Assembly (NCBI GenBank): GCA_964439745.1
Contig: CAYTQK010000202.1
Span: forward strand, 1-6,080
Direction: 5' to 3'
DNA: 6,080 nt
DNA from: CAYTQK01 sp964439745
GTDB taxonomy: Bacteria > Desulfobacterota > Desulfobacteria > Desulfobacterales > Desulfosudaceae
Below the pieces are notes generated by a model. The model was not told the origin of the DNA and ran no database searches. It worked only from the letters and a program-made list of their open reading frames with translations. The translations under genes and the position numbers were made by a program. The stretch's first letter is position 1. The number at the start of each line of letters is the position of its first letter. Of the stretch, positions 1-5,725 are shown in pieces.

Positions 1-372
1 ACGGCGGTCAGGGGTGTGGGGCGGGCGCTGCAGGGGGTCATGGGCGCGGAAATGGCGAAGCTGAGGCAGCTGGTGCCGTTCCTGGCCACCACCGGCAACA
101 CCACCCCCTTTATCGGCCTGTTCGGTACGGTCTGGGGCATCATGAACTCCTTTCACGGCATCGGAGAACGCGGTTCAGCCAGCCTGGCCGTGGTCGCGCC
201 GGGGATATCCGAGGCCCTCATCGCCACCGCCGCCGGCCTGGCCGCGGCCATCCCGGCGGTGGTGGCCTATAATTATTTCGTCCAGAAGATCAACCTGGTG
301 GAAGCCGAGATGAACAATTTTTCGGCCGAGTTCATCAATATCATCGAACGGCAGCTTCGCCGGAGCCAGTAA
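1..372 (+). CDS. tolQ: TolQ, proton-channel subunit of the Tol-Pal motor (5' end missing)
   Basis: The reading frame is open from the first base, so this is the C-terminal 123 residues of a protein that starts before the window; family members are about 220-240 aa. TolQ is an inner-membrane protein of the MotA/TolQ/ExbB family which, with TolR, uses the proton motive force to energise TolA. Two membrane segments are visible, around fragment residues 24-50 (PFIGLFGTVWGIMNSF) and 64-92 (GISEALIATAAGLAAAIPAVVAY). The pore threonines that correspond to E. coli TolQ T145 and T178 are present as T43 and T76, with the same 33-residue spacing. The tail is amphipathic and ends in basic residues, as expected for the cytoplasmic C-terminus. 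ExbB is the main alternative, but the tolR-tolA-tolB-pal genes downstream make TolQ the clear choice. The first apparent start codon (GTG at 16) is internal. Confidence 0.96.
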   Translation, partial: TAVRGVGRALQGVMGAEMAKLRQLVPFLATTGNTTPFIGLFGTVWGIMNSFHGIGERGSASLAVVAPGISEALIATAAGLAAAIPAVVAYNYFVQKINLVEAEMNNFSAEFINIIERQLRRSQ

Positions 373-384
373 GGGGGAGCAATT

Positions 385-807
385 ATGGCTTTTGGCCGCA
401 ACCAGGACGGCTTGATGTCGGAGATCAACGTGACTCCCCTGGTGGATGTCATGCTGGTGCTGCTGATCATTTTTATGGTGGCGGCGCCGATGATGATTCA
501 CGGGGTGGAGGTGTCCCTTCCGGAAACTACCGCCGCGCCGGTGCCTTCCGGCGACGAGGACCGACTGGTCATTTCGGTGACCGCCGATAAGTCGGTCCAT
601 ATCAACCAGACCCCGGTGGAAGCGACTTTCCTGCGGGAGAAGCTGGCCAGCATCATGGAAAACCGCGCTGATCGCCGGGTTTTTCTGAAGGCCGACAAGA
701 GCGTGCCGTATGGGCTGGTGGTCAATGTCATGGGCGAGATCAAGGCGGCCGGCGTGGATCAACTGGGCATGCTGACCAAGCCGGGTGAGAAGGAAGAGCG
801 GCCGTAA
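385..807 (+). CDS. tolR: TolR, ExbD-family stator subunit of the Tol-Pal motor
   Basis: This 140-aa protein has the full ExbD/TolR layout: a short cytoplasmic N-terminus, one membrane helix (about residues 17-37) and a periplasmic domain (about 45-133). The helix begins with the family signature INVTPLVDVMLVLLIIFM. Its D21 corresponds to E. coli TolR D23, the protonatable residue thought to sit in the TolQ pore. The periplasmic part contains the ExbD pattern VxLKADxxVPYG (residues 99-110: VFLKADKSVPYG). The ATG at 385 has a purine-rich ribosome site, GGGGGAG at 373-379, five bases upstream, and lies 12 nt after the tolQ stop. Length is normal for the family. The charged tail (KPGEKEERP) is short and unremarkable. 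Confidence 0.97.
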   Translation: MAFGRNQDGLMSEINVTPLVDVMLVLLIIFMVAAPMMIHGVEVSLPETTAAPVPSGDEDRLVISVTADKSVHINQTPVEATFLREKLASIMENRADRRVFLKADKSVPYGLVVNVMGEIKAAGVDQLGMLTKPGEKEERP

Positions 808-838
808 ACCGGCCGGAGAACCGGTAGCGGGCGGAACA

Positions 839-1678
839 ATGCAGAACGCGTTATCAGGAAATCATCCGGATCAGCGGTCGTTTATGTTCTTTGTGGGCAT
901 TTCCCTGGCCTGCCATGCGGCGGTTTTCCTTCTCATGATCATTTTTTCCGGGTTTCCCGGCTGTGACAGCCGGACCGTGTCGGAAGGGGTGATCCGGGTG
1001 GACCTGGTTTCCCTGCCGGACGCGGGAGAAGGCCGGCCGGCCGCCCCGGCGGCGGCTTCCCGATCATCCGCCCCGAAGCAGGCCGCCGCCAAGGCGCCCC
1101 TTTTTGAAAAACCCGCTGATGGTCCCGAACCGGTGGTCGGTGTTTCAGACAAGAAGGGGCCGGCACGGGTGAAAACCTCCCTCAAGAAAAAAACCTTTGA
1201 TTCGCAGCAGATTCTTCAGGAGTCCCTTGACAGCCTCCAGGAAAAAGTGGACACGGGGGAGGAACCGGATTCCTTGTCCGAGGCCCTCTCCCGGCTGCGC
1301 CGGCAGGTTGATGAAGGTGAGGCCCGGGAAGGAGGGGGCGGCACCGGCGGACAGGGCGCTCCGCGGGACCGGCTGACGGCCCTGGATATATATAAGCTTG
1401 AAATCCGGTATCATATTCTGGAAAACTGGGTTTATTCCAGGCGGCTGGCCGGGAAGGATCAGGACCTGAAAGCCGCCATCGGCATCACCATTGCCGCCGA
1501 CGGGAAAATTACCGATATCTGGTATGACCGGCGTTCCGGCAACCAGTACTTTGACGAATCGGCGTACAAGGCGGTGCTTAAATCTGATCGCCTGCCGGCA
1601 CTGCCTGAGGGATATGAAACCTATACGGTGGGACTGGAGTTTACTCCTTCCGATATTCCGGCCGGCCAGAGGCGGTAA
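839..1678 (+). CDS. tolA: TolA-like energy transducer (TonB/TolA C-terminal domain)
   Basis: TolA links the TolQR motor in the inner membrane to TolB and Pal at the outer membrane. From the ATG at 839 the protein has 279 residues. It has a single N-terminal membrane helix (about 15-38), a Pro/Ala/Lys-rich linker (about 60-118), a short helical stretch (about 119-162), a Gly-rich hinge (GGGGTGGQG, 165-173) and a C-terminal TolA/TonB-like domain (about 182-270). The membrane helix carries the SHLS-type motif used to contact TolQ: S22, H26 and S37 are in register, with M33 at the usual Leu position. The C-domain has the expected ENWVY, ITIAADGKI and SAYKAVLKS elements. It is much shorter than E. 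coli TolA (421 aa) because the long helical domain II is nearly absent. An in-frame GTG at 785 would add 18 basic/polar residues and overlap tolR; it has no ribosome site, so 839 is preferred, though its own site (GGCGGA) is weak. A TonB is possible by sequence alone, but position between tolR and tolB argues for TolA. Confidence 0.88.
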   Translation: MQNALSGNHPDQRSFMFFVGISLACHAAVFLLMIIFSGFPGCDSRTVSEGVIRVDLVSLPDAGEGRPAAPAAASRSSAPKQAAAKAPLFEKPADGPEPVVGVSDKKGPARVKTSLKKKTFDSQQILQESLDSLQEKVDTGEEPDSLSEALSRLRRQVDEGEAREGGGGTGGQGAPRDRLTALDIYKLEIRYHILENWVYSRRLAGKDQDLKAAIGITIAADGKITDIWYDRRSGNQYFDESAYKAVLKSDRLPALPEGYETYTVGLEFTPSDIPAGQRR

Positions 1679-1721
1679 CACCGTTTCTGGTTTCGGTTTA
1701 TTGAATTTTTTCGAGACGGAC

Positions 1722-3071
1722 ATGGACAGACAGAAAAAAATATTTCCGTGGATATTTCCGGCGATCCTGGCCGCCGTCTTCCTGCTGGCCGGAGCAATTG
1801 GTCCGGCAGAGCCGGCGGAATACGAGTATATCAATATCAGCAACCCTTTTTTGCGGAAGATCCCCATTGCCGTGCCGATTTTTGCCGCGGCCACGGAAAA
1901 TCAGCAGACGGAAGAGCTGGCGTCAGAAGACGCCGACCTGCTGGCCGAGACCCTGGCCTTTACCTCGGTCTTTACGCCCCTGGACCGCGCGGCTTTTCTG
2001 GAAAAACCCCGGCAGACCGGCGTTGGGAAATCTGATATCAACTGCAAGAACTGGCGGGATATCGGCGCTGATTTCATGGTGACCGGCCGGATCTCCGTGG
2101 AAGAAGCGAAGATCACCATGGAGCTGCGGCTGTTTGACGTCATCCAGGAAAAGTTAGTGGTGGGCAAGCGCTACCAGGGGGAAGCGGCCGATCACCGCCG
2201 GATGGTGCGCCGGTTCTGCGACGAGATCATGAAACGATTGACCGGTCATCCGGGTTATTTTGACAGCCGTATCGCTTTTGTCTCCACCGGTCCGGGGAAC
2301 AAGGAGATTTATACCTGCGAATTCGACGGCCATGATCCCCGGAGGGTGACCTCCAACCAGGTGATTGATCTTTCCCCGGCCTGGTCCTGGGACGGGCGGT
2401 GGCTGGCCTATACCTCCTATGAAAACGGCCAGCCGGATCTGTTTATCCGGAATCTTCAGGATGATCGTACCATGGTGGTGGACCGGGAGGGGGTTAATAT
2501 CTCCCCGGCCTGGATGCCCGGCCGCTTCGCCCTGGCCGCGACTCTTTCTTTTTCCGGGGACCAGGAGATCTACCTGCTGACCGGTTCCGGCAAAATTTCC
2601 CGGCGCCTGACCCGCAGCTGGGGGATCGACGTTTCGCCGACCTTCTCCCCGGACGGCAGAAGGATGGCTTTCGTGTCCGGCCGGTCCGGTTCTCCCCAGA
2701 TTTATGTAAAGGAGATCGATACCGGCCGCATCCAAAGGTTGACTTTTGAAGGCAGATACAATACAACCCCAGAATGGAGTCCAACGGAAAACAAGGTGGC
2801 TTTCAGCGCCATGGAGGACAATCAGTTCAATATCAAGGTGGTGGATATTGACACCCGTGAAACCATGCAGCTGACCAGGGACCAGGGAGATAATGAATGC
2901 CCCACCTGGTCGCCGGATGGCAGCCTGATTGTTTTTTCCTCCACCCGGGAAGGGGGAGGGCCCAAGCTGTACGTGATGACGGCGATTGGAACCGACCAGA
3001 GACGGTTACTGACCCTGCCCGGGGCGCAGACCAACCCGGCGTGGTCCAGAGGTCCAACGGCAAGTAAATAA
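1722..3071 (+). CDS. tolB: TolB, periplasmic beta-propeller of the Tol-Pal system
   Basis: TolB is a soluble periplasmic protein that switches between binding Pal and being released by TolA. From the ATG at 1722 it has 449 residues, close to the usual 430-450. Residues 1-33 form a Sec signal peptide (basic DRQKK, hydrophobic core 9-27, likely cut after AEPA). The N-terminal domain spans about 34-175 and opens with YINISNPFLRKIPIAVPIF. A six-bladed WD40-like propeller follows from about 180, marked by the repeats SPAWSWDG (218-225), SPAWMPG (261-267), SPTFSPDG (305-312), TPEWSPT (349-355), CPTWSPDG (393-400) and the closing NPAWS (438-442). The frame is open upstream to 1491, but that part overlaps tolA in another frame and lacks a signal peptide, so 1722 is the start. 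The ribosome site is weak (GAGACGGA). The gap after tolA is 43 nt, with no hairpin seen. Confidence 0.96.
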   Translation: MDRQKKIFPWIFPAILAAVFLLAGAIGPAEPAEYEYINISNPFLRKIPIAVPIFAAATENQQTEELASEDADLLAETLAFTSVFTPLDRAAFLEKPRQTGVGKSDINCKNWRDIGADFMVTGRISVEEAKITMELRLFDVIQEKLVVGKRYQGEAADHRRMVRRFCDEIMKRLTGHPGYFDSRIAFVSTGPGNKEIYTCEFDGHDPRRVTSNQVIDLSPAWSWDGRWLAYTSYENGQPDLFIRNLQDDRTMVVDREGVNISPAWMPGRFALAATLSFSGDQEIYLLTGSGKISRRLTRSWGIDVSPTFSPDGRRMAFVSGRSGSPQIYVKEIDTGRIQRLTFEGRYNTTPEWSPTENKVAFSAMEDNQFNIKVVDIDTRETMQLTRDQGDNECPTWSPDGSLIVFSSTREGGGPKLYVMTAIGTDQRRLLTLPGAQTNPAWSRGPTASK

Positions 3072-3090
3072 AAGTTGGTTTTTAATCATG

Positions 3091-3096
3091 AGGAGG
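3091..3096 (+). promoter_or_regulatory. Strong ribosome binding site of pal
   Basis: AGGAGG lies five bases before the ATG at 3102. It is the only full consensus Shine-Dalgarno in the window and fixes the pal start against the in-frame TTG at 3075, which would add nine residues in front of the lipoprotein signal peptide. Its strength fits the high abundance of Pal known in other bacteria. Confidence 0.85.
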
Positions 3097-3101
3097 GCAA
3101 C

Positions 3102-3659
3102 ATGGGAAAAAGAGTATTTGTTCTGACTGCGGCTGTCATGATTCTTTTCGGACTGGTTTTTTTACCGTCCTGCGCCAAGGAAAAGGTCAAATCCGATTCA
3201 ACCGACCTGGTGGAGACAGTTGAACAGACGGAAACCGAGGAGACGGCCGTCGAAGAAGAGGCGGAAGCCACTGCCGAGGAGATGGAAGAAGCGGCCATCC
3301 AGGCGGAGAAGCAGAAAGCCCAGGAGGCCTTTGAAGATGAAAAAATCCATTTTGAATTTGACAAAGCCACCCTGACCTCAACCGCCCGTGAAACTCTGAA
3401 ACGCAAAGCCGCTTTTCTGCGCAACAACCCGGATGTGCGTGTCGTTATTGAAGGTCATTGCGATGAGCGGGGAACGGATGAATACAACCTCGCCCTGGGA
3501 GACCGCCGGGCCAAAAGCGCCAAGGATTACCTGGAGGACATGGGGATCGAACCCTCCCGCCTGACCACCATCAGCTACGGCGAGGAAAAGCCGCTTGATC
3601 CCAGAAGCACGGAAGAGGCCTGGGCCAAAAACCGCCGCGCTCAGTTTGTCATCAAGTAA
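3102..3659 (+). CDS. pal: Pal, peptidoglycan-associated outer-membrane lipoprotein
   Basis: Pal anchors the outer membrane to peptidoglycan and is the final partner of TolB and TolA. The 185-aa protein starts with a lipoprotein signal peptide (GKRVFVLTAAV...) and a lipobox LPSC, giving lipidated Cys24. The residue after it is Ala rather than Asp, consistent with sorting to the outer membrane. Residues about 30-80 form a flexible, very acidic linker with 17 Glu between 38 and 80. The OmpA-like domain runs from about 81 to 185 (IHFEFDKATLT to RRAQFVIK). It contains the peptidoglycan-binding motif GHCDERGTDEYNLALGDRRA. D121 and R136 have the 15-residue spacing of the two diaminopimelate-binding residues of OmpA (D271 and R286). 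Cys120 replaces the Thr found in E. coli Pal (GHTDERGT). It lies 30 nt after tolB and precedes a hairpin terminator. Confidence 0.97.
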   Translation: MGKRVFVLTAAVMILFGLVFLPSCAKEKVKSDSTDLVETVEQTETEETAVEEEAEATAEEMEEAAIQAEKQKAQEAFEDEKIHFEFDKATLTSTARETLKRKAAFLRNNPDVRVVIEGHCDERGTDEYNLALGDRRAKSAKDYLEDMGIEPSRLTTISYGEEKPLDPRSTEEAWAKNRRAQFVIK

Positions 3660-3778
3660 ACGCGTGGGCGGCGATGACGGGACGTTACAGCAGAACCTGT
3701 CAAGAGAACCAATTTGAAGGCGGGAAAACCGGCCGGTCACCGGCCGGTTTTTCCGCTACTGGTGAGCGGATGCGGTCC
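3660..3778 (+). other. Pal-cpoB intergenic gap, the longest in the window
   Basis: This 119-nt gap holds the hairpin at 3725-3752. I looked for a cpoB promoter: the best -35-like string before the hairpin, TTACAG (3685-3690), has no acceptable -10 about 17 bases later, and only 26 bases remain after the hairpin. The reading frame of cpoB is open through the gap, but the residues it would encode do not resemble a CpoB N-terminus, so it is treated as non-coding. Confidence 0.6.
3725..3752 (+). terminator. Intrinsic terminator or attenuator between pal and cpoB
   Basis: A perfect 12-bp inverted repeat, AAAACCGGCCGG (3725-3736) and CCGGCCGGTTTT (3740-3751), flanks a three-base loop TCA. The run of five T (3748-3752) follows the eight-pair GC core directly. 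The A-tract on the left arm means it could also work on the opposite strand. It stands 65 nt after the pal stop and 26 nt before the cpoB start. The hairpin is seen directly; termination activity is inferred. Because cpoB and ruvCAB continue on the same strand with no visible promoter in between, partial read-through is likely. Confidence 0.8.
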
Positions 3779-4621
3779 ATGAAAAAGAGTGCCTGGCTGC
3801 TGATAATGGCGGGGGGCTTTTTTGCGGCCGGTAACTTGCTCTGCGGCTGCCAGTTTTTTCAGGTGGACCGGCATAAGCAGGATCCGGTGGTCCTCCTGGA
3901 TCAACACGTCTATGAACTTCAGGCGGAGCTGGAGACGGTGCGGCAGAACAGCCGGGACCGGGAGGAGGATCTGCGCAATGACTATGCCTCCTTGAAAGCC
4001 GAATTCGCCGAGATCAGAAGTGAAATGCAGTCCCTGCGGGGCAACGTTGAGGAGGTGTCATACCGCCTGGACAGTCAGCGGGAGGCGTTTGACCGCAACC
4101 GGGACAAGCAGGATGAACGGCTCACCACCCTGGGCGAGAATTTAACCAACCGTCTGGTCCGCCTGGAAGAGTATCTCGGCCTGGAGAAGCCAACGGAAAG
4201 CAACGAACCCGGGAACGACGCGGCAGCCGTCGAGGAAGATTCCGTCTTGGTTTCCGCGGACGCCCTGTACAAGACGGCCCGGCAGTTGTTCAATATCAGT
4301 GATTACGAGGCGGCCCGCCGCTTTTTTCAAAAATTGCTGAAAAACTATCCCCAATCCGACATGTGCGACAACGCGCAATTCTGGATCGGGGAGAGCTACT
4401 ACCGCCAGCAATCGTATGAAAAGGCCATCCTGGAATATCAGAAGGTGCTGGACACCTATCCCGACGGGAACAAGGTGCCGGCCGCCCTGCTGAAACAGGG
4501 GCTGGCTTTTTCGCATATCAACCAGGAAACCAACGCCAAGCTGGTCCTGAAAAAGCTGATCAAGACCTATCCGGGGAGCAACGAGGCCGATATCGCCGAA
4601 AAAAATCTCAAGGAAATGTAA
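3779..4621 (+). CDS. cpoB: CpoB (YbgF), Tol-Pal-associated TPR protein, lipoprotein form
   Basis: CpoB works with Tol-Pal at the septum; in E. coli it couples outer-membrane constriction to peptidoglycan synthesis. From the ATG at 3779 the protein has 280 residues. It has a lipoprotein-type signal peptide (MKKSAWLLIMAGGFFAAG) with lipobox LCGC, so Cys24 is the likely lipid site. A predicted coiled coil spans about 42-130 (heptad-rich: YELQAELETV, LKAEFAEIRSEM, NLTNRLVRLEEYL), followed by a variable acidic linker (136-158). Three TPR-like repeats follow at about 160-193, 197-230 and 233-266, each ending near a YP pair (NYPQS, TYPDG, TYPGS). E. coli CpoB is soluble and periplasmic, so lipidation is a difference. 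A start at ATG 3770 (three extra residues, MRS) is also possible; GGTGAG at 3761-3766 is spaced poorly for either. The frame extends further up to 3674, through the terminator, and that part is rejected. Confidence 0.92.
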   Translation: MKKSAWLLIMAGGFFAAGNLLCGCQFFQVDRHKQDPVVLLDQHVYELQAELETVRQNSRDREEDLRNDYASLKAEFAEIRSEMQSLRGNVEEVSYRLDSQREAFDRNRDKQDERLTTLGENLTNRLVRLEEYLGLEKPTESNEPGNDAAAVEEDSVLVSADALYKTARQLFNISDYEAARRFFQKLLKNYPQSDMCDNAQFWIGESYYRQQSYEKAILEYQKVLDTYPDGNKVPAALLKQGLAFSHINQETNAKLVLKKLIKTYPGSNEADIAEKNLKEM

Positions 4622-4634
4622 TCCGGGCTCGCCA

Positions 4635-5126
4635 ATGGGAACGATCAAAGTGCTCGGCATAGATCCCGGGCTGGCCGATACCGGCATCGGCCTTCTCCGC
4701 GGCCGCGGCGATGTCATTGAGGCCTACTCCTTCGGGTGTATTCGGACCGATAAAAAAGATTCCCTGGCCGGCCGGCTTGATCATATCTTCTCCCGGCTGG
4801 TTTCCCTGCTGGAGGCCGAGCATCCGGACCTGGTGGTGGTGGAGGATGTTTTTTCCCTGCCGGCCTACCCGGCCTCCGGTATCAACCTGGGCCAGGTGAC
4901 CGGGATCATCCTGCTGGCCGCTTTCCGGGCCGGAATCCCGGTCCGCCGGGTATCGGTCCGGGAAGCCAAGCAGGTCATGACCGGCAGCGGCAATGCCGGC
5001 AAACAGCAGCTGGCAGCCGCGGTGCAGAGGCTGCTGCAACACGACGAGCCCATTCGTCCGGACCACGCTTCGGACGCGCTGGCCCTGGCGATTACAGGAC
5101 TCTTCCGTTATGATCGGATATCTTGA
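4635..5126 (+). CDS. ruvC: RuvC, Holliday-junction resolving endonuclease
   Basis: RuvC cuts Holliday junctions symmetrically as a dimer in the cytoplasm, completing recombinational repair with RuvAB. The 163-aa protein has normal length and the RNase H-like fold signatures: LGIDPGLADTGIG (7-19), LVVVEDVF (66-73), SGINLGQVTG (81-90) and HASDALALAIT (144-154). The catalytic acids are D10, E70 and D147; the third metal-binding position is H144 (HxxD), as in Thermus RuvC, where E. coli has Asp (DxxD). The ATG at 4635 lies 13 nt after cpoB and has no clear Shine-Dalgarno, so translation probably depends on coupling to cpoB. The MGTIKVLGIDPG N-terminus confirms the start. The 3' end overlaps ruvA by 17 nt. 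Confidence 0.97.
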   Translation: MGTIKVLGIDPGLADTGIGLLRGRGDVIEAYSFGCIRTDKKDSLAGRLDHIFSRLVSLLEAEHPDLVVVEDVFSLPAYPASGINLGQVTGIILLAAFRAGIPVRRVSVREAKQVMTGSGNAGKQQLAAAVQRLLQHDEPIRPDHASDALALAITGLFRYDRIS

Positions 5127-5721
5127 AGGAACCCTGCTGAAGGCGCGCTCCGACCGGATCCTGCTGCTGGTCAACCAGATCGGCTATGAGATCCTGCTGC
5201 CGGCGGTGATCATGGCTTCCATCGCTCACAAAAAAGAGGGGGAGCCGCTTTTCTTTTATATCTACCATCACCAGACCGAACGGCAGCCCCTGCCGGTGTT
5301 GATCGGGTTCAATTCCGAAGAGGAAAAGGAATTTTTCCAGCTGCTGATCAGTGTCGAAGCCATCGGTCCCCTCAAGGCGGCCCAGGCCCTGATCATGCCG
5401 GTGGAAGCCGTGGCCGCCGCCATCGAGGCCGGGGATGTCGATGTGCTCAAGCAGTTAAAGGGCATCGGCTCCCGGACCGCCCATAAAATTATCGCCACCC
5501 TGCGGGGCAAGGCCGCCCGGTTCACCCGGGATATTGTACCGGAAACGGGCGGGACCGGTTTTGCCGCCGATGAACGGGCAGAACTGACCATGAAGGTGCT
5601 GGTGGATCAGCTGGGATACAAGCAGGCCGAGGCCCGGCAGATGGTGGCGGATGTGTTGCAGGAGAACCCGGCCATTGAGACGCCGGAAGAACTGCTGGAC
5701 CGGATTTTAAAGAAGCGATAG
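5110..5721 (+). CDS. ruvA: RuvA, Holliday-junction recognition subunit (divergent acidic pin)
   Basis: RuvA binds four-way junctions as a tetramer and loads RuvB. The 203-aa length matches E. coli RuvA (203 aa). The start is set by the canonical MIGYLEG opening; the frame is open upstream to 4993, but that part lies inside ruvC. Domain I (OB fold) covers about 1-67, ending in VLIGF. Domain II has two helix-hairpin-helix motifs, VEAIGPLKAAQAL (82-94) and LKGIGSRTAHKII (116-128). Domain III (about 155-203, AELTMKVLVDQLGYKQAEARQMV) is the RuvB-binding three-helix bundle. Oddities: the region corresponding to the E. coli acidic pin (E55, D56) reads HHQTERQPLP, with E57 followed by R58 and a longer loop, and the first HhH has GPLKA where GPKLA is usual. 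There is no ribosome site, and the 17-nt overlap with ruvC implies translational coupling. Confidence 0.95.
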   Translation: MIGYLEGTLLKARSDRILLLVNQIGYEILLPAVIMASIAHKKEGEPLFFYIYHHQTERQPLPVLIGFNSEEEKEFFQLLISVEAIGPLKAAQALIMPVEAVAAAIEAGDVDVLKQLKGIGSRTAHKIIATLRGKAARFTRDIVPETGGTGFAADERAELTMKVLVDQLGYKQAEARQMVADVLQENPAIETPEELLDRILKKR

Positions 5722-5725
5722 CAAT

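Noticed and set aside
175..762. Minus-strand open frame of 195 codons across tolQ and tolR
   Set aside because: The His/Arg/Gly-rich, low-complexity product is typical of an antisense shadow; the sense-strand genes explain the region.
808..825. Small inverted repeat ACCGG...CCGGT between tolR and tolA
   Set aside because: Only five base pairs with no T-run; this is expected by chance in CCGG-rich DNA.
785..838. Earlier GTG start for tolA
   Set aside because: No ribosome site is present, it overlaps tolR, and the 18 extra residues do not look like a TolA N-terminus. It cannot be fully excluded.
1491..1721. Upstream extension of the tolB frame
   Set aside because: It overlaps the tolA C-terminal domain in another frame, and its removal leaves a proper signal peptide at 1722.
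1145..1894. Minus-strand open frame of 249 codons across tolA and the start of tolB
   Set aside because: It lies antisense to two well-supported genes, has no recognisable domain, and long antisense frames are common in GC-rich coding DNA.
2154..2735. Minus-strand open frame of 193 codons inside tolB
   Set aside because: It is fully antisense to the propeller repeats and shows no domain of its own.
3685..3720. Possible promoter before cpoB (TTACAG as a -35)
   Set aside because: There is no -10-like hexamer at a suitable distance, and any transcript would run into the hairpin at 3725.
4993..5109. Upstream extension of the ruvA frame
   Set aside because: It lies inside ruvC, and the RuvA family starts at the MIG found at 5110.
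4142..5174. Two long minus-strand frames (4142-4717 and 4608-5174) across cpoB and ruvC
   Set aside because: Both are antisense to genes with intact catalytic or repeat motifs; no family resemblance is seen.
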